Origin: Candidatus Adamsella avium
Lineage (GTDB): Bacteria > Cyanobacteriota > Vampirovibrionia > Gastranaerophilales > CAJFVJ01
NCBI GenBank assembly: GCA_904420445.1
Contig: CAJFVJ010000003.1
Location: 677,998 to 741,997, forward strand
DNA: 64,000 nucleotides
Direction of reading: 5' to 3'
The position numbers and the translations under genes were made by a program. Shown here one piece after another: positions 56,231-64,000 of the stretch. Position 1 is the stretch's first letter, and each line of letters opens with the position of its first letter. The notes under the pieces were generated by a model. That model was not told where the DNA came from, did no database searches, and saw nothing but the letters and a program-made list of their open reading frames with translations.

Positions 56231-56268
56231 AGTCAAGTTCCCGAAAAAATTTTTCGGGAACTTTGACT
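56231..56268 (-). promoter_or_regulatory. Long hairpin in the rplL-rpoB spacer
   Basis: AGTCAAAGTTCCCGAAAAA pairs with TTTTTTCGGGAACTTGACT (one bulge), a stem of about 18 base pairs. It lacks a T-run directly after the stem. By position it parallels the attenuator and RNase III site between rplL and rpoB of E. coli. Confidence 0.6.
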
Positions 56269-56393
56269 ATTTTTATTAATAATTGTTAAGTTGTATTTTG
56301 TTCATAGTCTTTCTTTACTTTAATTGTATGCTATCTCAAAAGTCAATTTCAAATTAAGATCCGAGATATCCTAACCTTAAGTTAAAGAAGAAA

Positions 56394-56774
56394 CTATTTA
56401 AGTTCGATAGTAGCACCAGCTTCTTCGAGTTTTTTCTTGATTTCTTCAGCTTCTTTCTTTTCGATGCCTTCTTTGATAGCTTTAGGAGCATTGTCAACCA
56501 AGTCTTTTGCTTCTTTCAAACCAAGACCTGTGATAGCTCTTACTTCTTTCAATACAGCGATTTTATTAGCACCTGCGCTAGCCAATACTACGTTTACTGT
56601 GCTAGCTTCTTCTTCAGCTGCTGCACCGGCTGCTGCTGCAGGGCCAGCTGCTGCTACTGCTACAGGAGCTGCTGCTGATACGCCGAATTTTTCTTCCATA
56701 GCTTTTACTAATTCAGCTGCTTCCAACAATGTTAAAGCTTCTATTTTTTCCAAAATTTCAGTTACGTTGCTCAT
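56394..56774 (-). CDS. rplL: Ribosomal protein L7/L12
   Basis: L7/L12 is the stalk protein that recruits translation factors. The 126-residue sequence has the N-terminal dimerisation part, an Ala/Pro hinge (about 35-55) and the C-terminal domain with [24 protein letters not shown]. It lies 46 bases after rplJ. Confidence 0.98.
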   Translation of the reverse strand: MSNVTEILEKIEALTLLEAAELVKAMEEKFGVSAAAPVAVAAAGPAAAAGAAAEEEASTVNVVLASAGANKIAVLKEVRAITGLGLKEAKDLVDNAPKAIKEGIEKKEAEEIKKKLEEAGATIELK

Positions 56775-56820
56775 TTGTTTTTCTCCTTTTATTTTTAAAT
56801 TTGTTCTCTAACTATTCAAA

Positions 56821-57342
56821 CTATGCAGACTTTTTCTGTCTTACCTGATCCATAGCATAAACTAGCGATCTCATAACAGCATTTACGGAGTTTGCGATAC
56901 CAGATGCCGGTGAGTTTATGCTGCCAAGAATTTTTGCATAGAGTTCTTCTTTGCTCGGTAATTTTGCCAAAGCTTCTACTTCTTTCGGGCTCAAAAGAAC
57001 GCCGTCGACTGCTCCGCCTTTGATTTCACCTTTTTTTGAATCTTTCATAAATTTTGTGAAAACTTTAGCGGGAGAAACTTCGTCACCAAAGCCCATAGCG
57101 ATTGCAACAGGTCCTTCGAGCAAATCTGTCATGCACTCAAATGGAGTATCCTTGATTGCAATTTTAGCCAATGTATTTTTAACTACTGTATAATCACCGT
57201 CTTCTTTTTGCAGACGACGTCTTACGTCTGTGATTTCTGCAACAGAAAGACCTTTGTATTCAGTAACTATCATTACCTTTGCTTTTGCTACATGTTCTTT
57301 TATAGCTTCAATTTTTTCATTCTTAAAGGCCTTTGTAGCCAT
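56821..57342 (-). CDS. rplJ: Ribosomal protein L10
   Basis: L10 anchors the L7/L12 stalk to 23S rRNA and represses its own operon by binding the leader. The 173-residue sequence contains KAKVMIVTEYKGLSVAEITDVRRRLQKE and VVKNTLAKIAIKDT. The long C-terminal helix for L12 dimers is present. AAGGGGTG precedes the ATG. Confidence 0.97.
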   Translation of the reverse strand: MATKAFKNEKIEAIKEHVAKAKVMIVTEYKGLSVAEITDVRRRLQKEDGDYTVVKNTLAKIAIKDTPFECMTDLLEGPVAIAMGFGDEVSPAKVFTKFMKDSKKGEIKGGAVDGVLLSPKEVEALAKLPSKEELYAKILGSINSPASGIANSVNAVMRSLVYAMDQVRQKKSA

Positions 57343-57363
57343 ACTGTTTCACCCCTTTCGGCA

Positions 57364-57390
57364 TAAAAAAATTCTGCACATCACGCAGAA
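57364..57390 (-). terminator. Intrinsic terminator (attenuator) in the rplJ leader
   Basis: TTCTGC/GCAGAA with a seven-base loop is followed by eight Ts (57371-57364) on the minus strand, 22 bases before the rplJ start. It lies between the L10 leader and the gene, so it probably acts as a transcription attenuator. Confidence 0.75.
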
Positions 57391-57419
57391 CTTCATAATC
57401 AAAAATATTTAATTTATTT

Positions 57420-57484
57420 GATTACCTCGGTCGGCGATTGCTCATTAGGTCTTTTCAGACACCGACTGTCTGCGGTTGTAGAGG
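57420..57484 (-). ncRNA. L10 leader (ribosomal-protein autoregulatory RNA)
   Basis: The leader shows the L10-leader layout: closing stem ACCTC/GAGGT, a conserved CCGCAGACAG segment, stem GTCGG/CCGAC and a small hairpin GTCT-GAAA-AGAC. In other bacteria the L10(L12)4 complex binds this element to repress the operon. Confidence 0.82.
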
Positions 57485-57487
57485 TAT

Positions 57488-57493
57488 ATTATA
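57488..57493 (-). promoter_or_regulatory. -10 element of the rplJL-rpoBC operon
   Basis: A perfect TATAAT on the minus strand (57493-57488) lies directly upstream of the L10 leader, so transcription would start at its first bases. The -35 region (TATTGA at 17 bases) is weak. Confidence 0.55.
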
Positions 57494-57535
57494 TTAAACA
57501 TTTTTGAAAATCAATATCTTTATTTTTTAATGTTA

Positions 57536-57577
57536 CAAAAAAAGAAAAAACCTTCACATCAAAAAAGAATATGAAGG
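57536..57577 (-). terminator. Intrinsic terminator of the EF-hand gene
   Basis: CCTTCA/TGAAGG with a 15-base loop, followed by TTTTTTCTTTTTTT on the minus strand, lies about 70 bases after the EF-hand gene stop. Confidence 0.65.
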
Positions 57578-57649
57578 CTAAAAAGCTTCGAATTTTTTGC
57601 TGGTGCAAACCTACATGCTTATTCTAAGTTTAATCATTGTTCAGCAGGT

Positions 57650-58324
57650 TCAGCTGTTTTTTTCCGGAGCCGGAGATGGTGCAACATCTGGTACTGACGG
57701 GTCAGCCGGCTCTGCTTCTCTTTTAGGTGACGGAAAGGGTGTAACTGGTACTGACGGGTCTGCCGGTTCTGCTTCTCCTTTTGGTGACGGAGAGGGTGTA
57801 ACTGGTACTGATGGGTCAGCCGGCTCTGCTTCTACTTTTGGTGACGGAGGAGTTGTAACATCCGGTACTGATGGGTCAGCCGGCTCTGCTTCTACTTTTG
57901 GTGACGGAGGAGTTGTAACATCTGGTACTTCTTCATCATATGCATCATAAGCTGTTCCAATTAATTCATTCAATTCACTTTTATCAAGAAAACCATCATT
58001 ATTTCTGTCTATAATAGCCTGGAAACCGTCAGCATCTTCTTCTTCCAGATATCCATTTTCCATTGCATTAGATATAAAAGTGTCTACGCCTACAGCATTT
58101 ACTCCACCCAGCCCAAAAAAACTTCGCCGTACATCATCACCATTTCTTTGAGCTGTATCAAAAATTTCATCGGTATAATACTCTATAAAAGCCTCTTTAT
58201 TATCAAAGATACTTTTATCATAGGCTCCCTCTTTTGCTTCTTTTATTGAATTCTTTGATTTGGTTACAAATTCATCTTTAATACCGAATGATTTCAATAT
58301 GTCATTCAAATTAATATTTGACAT
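57650..58324 (-). CDS. EF-hand protein with Pro-rich tandem repeats
   Basis: The 224-residue product has a helical N-terminal half and one canonical EF-hand, DRNNDGFLDKSE (residues 106-117), with Asp, Asn, Asp, Gly and final Glu at the calcium-binding positions. From residue 130 the tail is made of Pro/Asp/Ala-rich units such as SPKVEAEPADPSVPDV, at least four copies. No signal peptide is seen. The DNA of two units is identical over about 60 bases, so copy number probably varies. Function is unknown; a surface or secreted calcium-binding role is guesswork. Confidence 0.7.
   Translation of the reverse strand: MSNINLNDILKSFGIKDEFVTKSKNSIKEAKEGAYDKSIFDNKEAFIEYYTDEIFDTAQRNGDDVRRSFFGLGGVNAVGVDTFISNAMENGYLEEEDADGFQAIIDRNNDGFLDKSELNELIGTAYDAYDEEVPDVTTPPSPKVEAEPADPSVPDVTTPPSPKVEAEPADPSVPVTPSPSPKGEAEPADPSVPVTPFPSPKREAEPADPSVPDVAPSPAPEKNS
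57688..57930. repeat. Tandem repeats (about 54-60 bases) within the EF-hand gene
   Basis: Four units share GGGTC(A/T)GCCGG(C/T)TCTGCTTCT and GGTGACGG. The last two units are nearly identical across 60 bases. They encode the Pro-rich tail on the minus strand. Confidence 0.85.
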
Positions 58325-58536
58325 TTTAATATTCCCTTTCCATTTTACTCATATTTAGTCATATTTAGTTTTTCGGAAAGAAGAGAATATTCTTTAGCTC
58401 AATATTTTCATTATATTCTATTAAAAATAGTATCTTCACTGCTTTTCAGCGGCAACAAACTTAAGTTTACATTGTGTTACAATTTCTGTTCCATTTTTAA
58501 TAAAAGAAATATCTTCTCAATTCAGAAATTAAAAAC

Positions 58537-59638
58537 TTACTTCTTCAAATAACTCTCGATAAAACCGTCGATATCACCATCCATCACAGCGTCAACATTT
58601 CCCATCTCATAGCCGGTACGGAGGTCTTTTACCATTTTGTAAGGGTGAAAGACATATGAACGAATTTGCGACCCGAAGTTAACATCCATAACTTCGCCCT
58701 TCAGCTCAGACACCTTCTGCTCATGCTCCTGCTGTTTCATCTCCAAGAGTTTTGATGCAAGAAGCTGCATGGCAATTTCTTTGTTCTTCAGCTGAGAGCG
58801 CTCCTGCTGACATTTTATCACTATGCCTGTCGGCTTATGAAACAATCTGACTGCTGTTTCCACCTTGTTCACATTTTGTCCGCCGGCACCGCCTGAACGC
58901 ATGGTTTCGAATTCAACTTCATCAGGGGGGATGACTATTTTCTTTTCGCAATCTTCTATTACGGGGCTGACTTCAAGAGAGGCAAAACTTGTCTGACGCT
59001 TTCCATTCGCATTAAACGGAGAAATCCTGACAAGACGGTGAACACCTTTTTCCGCCTTCGCATAACCATATGCATATTTCCCTGATACTCTGAACGTACA
59101 GCTTTTTATACCTGCTTCATCCCCCTCTGAAGTATCAATGATGTCAACATGCCAGCCTTTTCTCTCAGCCCAGCGGATATACATACGGAGAAGCATCTGT
59201 GCCCAATCCTGTGCATCCGTACCTCCTGCGCCTGCGTTTACTGTCAAAAGAGCGTCAGATTCATCATATTCACCTGATAACATTTTTTGAAATTCCCATT
59301 TTTCAAGTTCATCAGATAGTTTTTTCAATGACTCAGAGGCTTCATCAAGCAGGGATGGGTCATGTTCTTCTTCCGAGAGCTCGACCAGAGTGTTTGAATC
59401 ATCAAGAAGAGTATCCCAATTTTTGATTTTTTCAAGAGAAGACTTTGCCTCATTGAGTTTTTTCGACACTGATGCCGCTTCTTTCTGGTCATTCCATATA
59501 TCAGGATTTTCAAGTTGTTTTTCAAGAGATGTTATTTGATTTTGAAGACCGCTCGGGTCAAAGACACTCCTTCGCCTGAAGGAGTCTTTTTTCTAACTCT
59601 TTAGACTGTCTCTTCAAGTCTGCTATATCAACACTCAT
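58537..59638 (-). CDS. prfB: Peptide chain release factor 2, programmed +1 frameshift
   Basis: RF2 releases peptides at UGA and UAA. The first 26 codons (ATG 59638) end in an in-frame TGA (59560-59558) at CTT TGA C; skipping one base continues the frame from GAC 59559 to 58537, giving 366 residues, the normal length. The site has the classic elements: AAGGAG three bases before the CTT shift codon, then TGA C. The main frame has the SPF stop-codon motif (ISPF) and the GGQ motif in [11 protein letters not shown]. It starts 13 bases after secA, an order also known in Bacillus. The frame starting at 59469 alone would lack the first domain. Confidence 0.96.
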
Positions 59639-59650
59639 AAAATTCTCCGC

Positions 59651-62446
59651 CTACTGTTTTCCGCAGCATTTTTTGTATTTTAACCCGCTTCCGCATGGGC
59701 ACAGGTCATTTCTCCCGATTTTTTCTCTTGTAACCGGAGAGTTATCGCTGTCTTCTTCAGGTGATGCGCCGTATTTTTCGGCAGCCTCAGACAGAGAGGT
59801 TTTGATTGGCTCATCAGGTTCAGGCATTCCCATAATCTCAAAATGGAACTGCATTCTGAATAAATGTGTAACCGTTTCTGCCTGAATCTGGTGCATCATG
59901 TCATTGAACATTTCAAATGCTTCACGTTTATATTCAATGAGCGGATCTTTCTGACCGTAAGCACGAAGCCCGATGCCCTCTCTAAGCATATCTATGTTAT
60001 GGAGGTGGTCAATCCATTTATTATCAACGACACGCAGCAGAATATCTTTCTCTGCGACTCTCATAATATTATCGGGAGCACCGTATTCTTGGGGAACATA
60101 AGCTCCTTCCCCTTCTGTCAGGCGCATCAGTTCGTTGTACCCTTCAACTGCCTGCTCTTCGTTATTTTTGTAAGCTTCTTTTGCCATTTCGGTAATTTTA
60201 TCGCACATCTGCGCAAAAGTAAGAGAAGAAATATCCTCTTTCTTAAGCTCCGATAACTGAGGGAATACAGAACGCACAGAGTTGAGCAAGGCATTCAGGT
60301 CTTCTTCTGTGTAATCCTGAACAGCCATCTCAGGATTGAAATATGTTCCGACAAGTCTTTCAACTTCTTTTTCTATCATATAAAGAATATCTTCGTAGAT
60401 ATTTTCTCCTTCGAGAACACGACGACGCTGCTTGTAGAACAGCTCTCTTTGCTGATTCATAACATCGTCATATTCAAGAACACTTTTTCTTATATCAAAG
60501 TGATATGTTTCAACTTTCTTTTGAGCTGATTGTATTGTCTTGCTGATGATTGACGATTCAATAGCCATAGATTCATCAATATTCATTGTTTCCATCAGAG
60601 AAGAAACTTTATCGCCGCCGAATATTCTCATCAAATTATCCTGCAAAGACAGGAAGAATCTGCTTGACCCCGGGTCGCCCTGACGGCCTGCACGACCTCT
60701 CAGCTGATTATCAATACGGCGTGATTCATGACGTTCAGTACCGATAACATGCAGTCCTCCTGCGGCTCTTACTATTTCCTGTTCTTCCTGGGTAATTTTG
60801 AACGCTTCTTCAAGAATTTCTTCTCTTTTTTGAGCATAATCTTCAGGAGCCATCTCTTCTTTTTTGATACCACGCTGCGTCATCAAATCTCTTGCGAGAA
60901 ACTCGGGGTTACCGCCAAGAAGAATATCAGTACCACGACCTGCCATATTGGTAGCAATTGTAACGGCTCCCGCACGACCTGCCTGAGCGATTATTTGAGC
61001 TTCTTTCTCATGGTGTTTTGCGTTCAAAACATTATGAGGAATGCCTCTTTTTTTCAACAATGATGAAAGATACTCGGATTTTTCAATGCTTATTGTACCG
61101 ACAAGAACAGGCGCTTTCTTTTCGTGATATTCGACTATTTCATCAACAACCGCAAGGAACTTCTGTTTTTCCGTTTTATAAACGACATCTGACATATCTA
61201 TTCTTATATCAGGTTTGTTTGTTGGGATTGTCGTTACTTCAAGGTTATAAATCTTTCCGAATTCAGCTTCTTCAGTCATGGCGGTACCTGTCATGCCTGA
61301 GAGTTTCGGGTAAAGTCTGAAAAGGTTCTGGAAGGTAATGCTTGCAAGAGTTTGAGTTTCGTCCTGAATTTTTACACCTTCTTTTGCCTCGATAGCCTGG
61401 TGAAGACCGTCACTCCAGCGGCGTCCCGGCATGAGCCTTCCCGTAAACTCATCAACAATAACAATTTCTCCGTCTTTGAGAACATAGTCGGTGTCACGAA
61501 TAAAGAGTTCTTTTGCTCTCAAAGCCTGTATAAGGTGGTGGGCATACTGAGTTGACGGGTCGAAAAGGTCTTTTATTTCGAGCATTTCCTGAGCTCTATC
61601 AATACCTTCTTCGTTCAGGATAACGTTTTTATTCTTCTCATCAACGGTATAGTCAACATCTTTCTCTAGTTTCGGAGCAATCTTTGACATAATTACGTAT
61701 GTATCGGCTGATTTATCGAGTCTTCCGCTTATAATCAACGGTGTTCTTGCCTCGTCAATCAGGATGCTGTCAACTTCATCGACAATTGCATAGTTGTAAG
61801 GTCTTTGAACGCACTGATCAAGACTTCCTGCCATATTATCCCTCAGATAATCAAACCCGTATTCATTGTTTGTTCCATAAGTAATATCAGCGGCATAAGC
61901 CTCTTTTTTACGTGCAAAGTCATGGTCATTTGACAAAACAAGACCGACACTCATTCCCAAAAATTTGTATATCTGCCCCATCCACTCGCTGTCACGTTTT
62001 GCAAGATAATCGTTTACCGTAACAACATGAGCCCCTTTGCCTGTCAGAGCATTCAAATAAACAGGAAGCGTAGCAACAAGAGTTTTACCTTCACCTGTTC
62101 TCATCTCAGCTATCTGTCCTTTGTTCAGGACCATGCCGCCTATTAACTGAACATCATAGTGACGCATGTTCAGAACTCTTTTTCCTGCCTCTCTCACTGT
62201 CGCAAAAGCCTCGGGGAGAATCAAATCAAGAGCTTCATTCTGAAGAATCAGGTCTTGTTTTTTATCTTCAACTTTTCGTCTGTTATCGAGCTTATTTTTG
62301 AACTCAACCGTTTTTGCACGGAGTTCATCATCAGATAGTTTCGAAAAATCTTCTTCAAGTATATTTATATGTTCAACTATCGGTAAAAGTGTTTTAACTT
62401 TTCTTTCATTCGGGTCGCCCAATAGTTTTGCCAATAACTTCATCAT
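59651..62446 (-). CDS. secA: Preprotein translocase ATPase SecA
   Basis: SecA drives proteins through SecYEG. The 931-residue sequence has Walker A TGEGKT (118-122), the DEAD-like [20 protein letters not shown], the GTATLAG-type [34 protein letters not shown] and the C-terminal zinc motif [13 protein letters not shown]. It has normal length and is not a SecA2. GAGG precedes the tandem ATGs. A structured, terminator-containing leader of about 230 bases lies upstream. Confidence 0.98.
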   Translation of the reverse strand: MMKLLAKLLGDPNERKVKTLLPIVEHINILEEDFSKLSDDELRAKTVEFKNKLDNRRKVEDKKQDLILQNEALDLILPEAFATVREAGKRVLNMRHYDVQLIGGMVLNKGQIAEMRTGEGKTLVATLPVYLNALTGKGAHVVTVNDYLAKRDSEWMGQIYKFLGMSVGLVLSNDHDFARKKEAYAADITYGTNNEYGFDYLRDNMAGSLDQCVQRPYNYAIVDEVDSILIDEARTPLIISGRLDKSADTYVIMSKIAPKLEKDVDYTVDEKNKNVILNEEGIDRAQEMLEIKDLFDPSTQYAHHLIQALRAKELFIRDTDYVLKDGEIVIVDEFTGRLMPGRRWSDGLHQAIEAKEGVKIQDETQTLASITFQNLFRLYPKLSGMTGTAMTEEAEFGKIYNLEVTTIPTNKPDIRIDMSDVVYKTEKQKFLAVVDEIVEYHEKKAPVLVGTISIEKSEYLSSLLKKRGIPHNVLNAKHHEKEAQIIAQAGRAGAVTIATNMAGRGTDILLGGNPEFLARDLMTQRGIKKEEMAPEDYAQKREEILEEAFKITQEEQEIVRAAGGLHVIGTERHESRRIDNQLRGRAGRQGDPGSSRFFLSLQDNLMRIFGGDKVSSLMETMNIDESMAIESSIISKTIQSAQKKVETYHFDIRKSVLEYDDVMNQQRELFYKQRRRVLEGENIYEDILYMIEKEVERLVGTYFNPEMAVQDYTEEDLNALLNSVRSVFPQLSELKKEDISSLTFAQMCDKITEMAKEAYKNNEEQAVEGYNELMRLTEGEGAYVPQEYGAPDNIMRVAEKDILLRVVDNKWIDHLHNIDMLREGIGLRAYGQKDPLIEYKREAFEMFNDMMHQIQAETVTHLFRMQFHFEIMGMPEPDEPIKTSLSEAAEKYGASPEEDSDNSPVTREKIGRNDLCPCGSGLKYKKCCGKQ

Positions 62447-62501
62447 AATTTTAAATTCCTCTTCCCTCGGGATAAAAATTCCTCAAATATAATTTTATCA
62501 C

Positions 62502-62530
62502 AAAAAAAAGAGGGTTAATAAATTACCCTC
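62502..62530 (-). terminator. Intrinsic terminator upstream of secA
   Basis: On the minus strand GAGGGT pairs with ACCCTC (nine-base loop) and is followed by eight Ts. It lies between the leader RNA and secA, about 55 bases before the secA ATG. Confidence 0.8.
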
Positions 62531-62679
62531 ATATTAAACTTTAAGTGCCACAATGGGTTACGCTTTTATTAAACTTTTTAGAGAAAGATAAGCCGCAAAA
62601 GAATTTCTTACTTTGCTCTTGGCTGAAAGAAGTACCACCTGTTGTTCTATTTACGGCTTATCATCAGGTTCAGCTATCA
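62531..62679 (-). ncRNA. Candidate structured leader or small RNA between uvrC and secA
   Basis: The roughly 150-base stretch contains a 13-base-pair stem formed by GATAAGCCGTAAA (62663-62651) and TTTGCGGCTTATC (about 62599-62587), enclosing about 50 bases, and ends at the terminator at 62502-62530. All three minus-strand frames are interrupted by stops. It matches no riboswitch or 6S, SRP or tmRNA pattern that I can recognise. It could be a secA attenuator leader or an independent small RNA. Confidence 0.4.
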
Positions 62680-62683
62680 CGCA

Positions 62684-62713
62684 TATATATTAATAAAAAC
62701 ATTTGTTGTTCAA
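62684..62713 (-). promoter_or_regulatory. Candidate promoter of the leader RNA
   Basis: On the minus strand TTGAAC (62713-62708) lies 18 bases before TATATA (62689-62684). The start would be near 62678, giving a transcript of about 175 bases to the terminator. Confidence 0.55.
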
Positions 62714-62792
62714 CAATTGCATGATATAACTAAAAACTTAACAATAATTAATATGTTCAATAAAAAATTTCTGTTAACACCATGCCAAATTT

Positions 62793-64000
62793 TTACAAAT
62801 TTTGGAGCGCATCAAAAATTTTCTCACCTGTTTTCAGCCCGAACATATCCTGCAGTTCTTCTTTGTTTGCAGCGAGAATGCCCTCTATCGTTTCAAAACG
62901 TTCGAACAATTGTTTCTTCTTCTTTTCTGACACTCCTGGGATTTCATCCAACGAAGACTCTACCGCAGTTTTTGAACGCAGCTTTCTATGATAAGTTATT
63001 GCAAACCTGTGCGCTTCATCCCTGACTTTCTGGAACAAGAACAGCGCTTTTGAGTTAAGAGGAAACAAAATAGAATTCTTCTGATGGGGTAAAAAGACCT
63101 CCTCTTCCCGTTTTGCAAGAGATACGATATCTGATGAAATTCCTCCCAGTTCATCAAGCACTCCGACAGCTGATGATAACTGTCCCTTGCCGCCATCTAT
63201 AATAATCAAATCAGGCATGGGCAGATTTTCTTTTTTAAGACGGGAGTAACGGCGTCTTATTACTTCCCGCATGGATTGGAAGTCATCCACCTGCGTATCT
63301 TTCAGAGTACGGATTTTAAATCTTTTATACATGGATTTTTTAGGTCTTCCGTTCTCAAAATAAACCATTGACGCAACGGTGTTCGTTCCCTGAATATGAG
63401 AAATATCAAAACATTCTATGGTATGGGGGAAATTCTTGAGTTTCAGTTTTTCCTGAATATAAGACCCGACCTCATTCCACTCATCAGCCATCTGAGTTGA
63501 AAGAGTAAGTTTCAGGCGGTCAAAACTGATAGAGGCGTTCTTGTTTGCAAGGTCTATCATTTCTTTTTTCCTGCCGATTTTTGGAACCGTGACATCAACC
63601 TTTTTGCCTTTTTTTATTTTCAGCCACTGAGATATCAGGTCTTTTTCTTCCTCCGAAATTTCGAGAGGCAAAAAGATTTCTGATGCTATATCATCAGTTG
63701 AAATATAATAATCCTTCAAAAATCTCTCCAAATACTCTTCTGTCGTATTCTCAGGAGAAATTTCATAGTCAAAATCCTGTTTATCAATCAGTCTGCCATG
63801 CCTGATTTTCATGACAACAAAACACAGGCGGTTGCTCTCACGATAAAACCCGATAATATCCTGAAATATGTTTGTATTTTCCGAAACAACTTTCTGCCGT
63901 TCCATAACTTTTTTCACGTCAAAATAGCTGTCACGGTATCTGGCTGCCTTCTCATACTGCTGCTTCTCGGCATAAACTTCCATCTGATGCTTCAGCTGTT
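62793..64000 (-). CDS. uvrC: UvrABC excinuclease subunit C (partial, 5' end missing)
   Basis: UvrC makes both incisions in nucleotide-excision repair. The visible 402 codons run off the right edge. They include the UVR motif (HQMEVYAEKQQYEKAARYRD) that binds UvrB, the RNase H-like 5' nuclease (IECFDISHIQGTNTVASMVYFENGRPKKSMYKRF with catalytic Asp and the PDLIIIDGGKGQL Asp) and the C-terminal helix-hairpin-helix pair (IPGVSEKKKKQL, FETIEGILAANKEEL). The N-terminal GIY-YIG domain lies outside the window. Confidence 0.96.
   Translation of the reverse strand, partial: QLKHQMEVYAEKQQYEKAARYRDSYFDVKKVMERQKVVSENTNIFQDIIGFYRESNRLCFVVMKIRHGRLIDKQDFDYEISPENTTEEYLERFLKDYYISTDDIASEIFLPLEISEEEKDLISQWLKIKKGKKVDVTVPKIGRKKEMIDLANKNASISFDRLKLTLSTQMADEWNEVGSYIQEKLKLKNFPHTIECFDISHIQGTNTVASMVYFENGRPKKSMYKRFKIRTLKDTQVDDFQSMREVIRRRYSRLKKENLPMPDLIIIDGGKGQLSSAVGVLDELGGISSDIVSLAKREEEVFLPHQKNSILFPLNSKALFLFQKVRDEAHRFAITYHRKLRSKTAVESSLDEIPGVSEKKKKQLFERFETIEGILAANKEELQDMFGLKTGEKIFDALQNL

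Noticed and set aside
57597-57950. Plus-strand Gly/Ser-rich frame with GTDGSAGSAS repeats
   Set aside because: It is the exact antisense of the Pro-rich repeats of the EF-hand gene, whose EF-hand and start context show the minus strand to be coding.
61018-61320. Plus-strand frames inside secA and rpoB regions
   Set aside because: All lie antisense to highly conserved genes and have the composition of frame shadows.
62587-62663. Hairpin region before secA considered as 6S, SRP or tmRNA
   Set aside because: No 5'-3' closing stem as in 6S, no GGAA-type SRP core and no tRNA-like ends of tmRNA were found.

Overview
The window looks like a core-genome segment of a low-GC, non-photosynthetic relative of Cyanobacteria (Melainabacteria/Vampirovibrionia, probably gut-type Gastranaerophilales). 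The main evidence is an RNA polymerase beta' chain split into rpoC1 and a very long rpoC2, as in Cyanobacteria, together with an 11-subunit complex I lacking the NADH-oxidising NuoEFG module. The taxonomic call is inference. The sequence directly shows AT-rich spacers, intrinsic terminators with clean T-runs, and sigma70-type promoters.

Layout. 1-4000: start of a zinc-ribbon/low-complexity gene, then rlmN-DUF115-dtd. 4.1-5.3 kb: a 51-residue gene and a YD-repeat protein. 5.3-6.7 kb: glnA. 7.0-7.9 kb: a zinc-ribbon miniprotein and an exported SH3-like protein. 7.9-10.7 kb: gatB and, divergently, a TPR gene plus a Cys-rich gene. 10.7-14.7 kb: an accessory block with a 792-residue protein whose C-terminus looks like a RelA/SpoT alarmone-synthetase toxin domain, a small downstream gene, an SPFH protein and a small membrane protein. 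14.8-24.6 kb: one long minus-strand operon, tRNA-Thr(UGU), tRNA-Tyr(GUA), tRNA-Thr(GGU), tuf, then rpsJ to rplR, ending in a terminator after rplR. 24.8-31.9 kb: an ankyrin-like protein, an orphan OppD-type ATPase, sucC-sucD-ispG and two exported proteins. 31.9-41.6 kb: nuoABCDHIJKLMN. 41.8-42.4 kb: DUF2023 and a ferredoxin. 42.5-45.1 kb: tandem paralogous repeat proteins with decayed 3' ends. 45.1-46.8 kb: a hybrid-cluster-protein homologue that has lost most metal ligands. 46.9-57.5 kb: rplJ-rplL-rpoB-rpoC1-rpoC2 behind an L10 leader. 57.6-64 kb: an EF-hand protein, prfB (programmed frameshift), secA behind a possible structured leader RNA, and the 3' part of uvrC.

How the genes fit together. 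Translation and transcription genes dominate. The nuo cluster plus a divergent single-cluster ferredoxin suggests a proton-pumping complex fed by ferredoxin or an unknown module. sucCD, glnA and ispG give central metabolism. Interspersed are lineage-type repeat proteins (YD, ankyrin, 28-residue repeats, Pro-rich repeats), mostly without recognisable signal peptides. The most unusual items are the RelA/SpoT-like C-terminal domain on a pretoxin-like scaffold, the ligand-poor Hcp homologue, and the paralogue pair truncated by two independent mutations.
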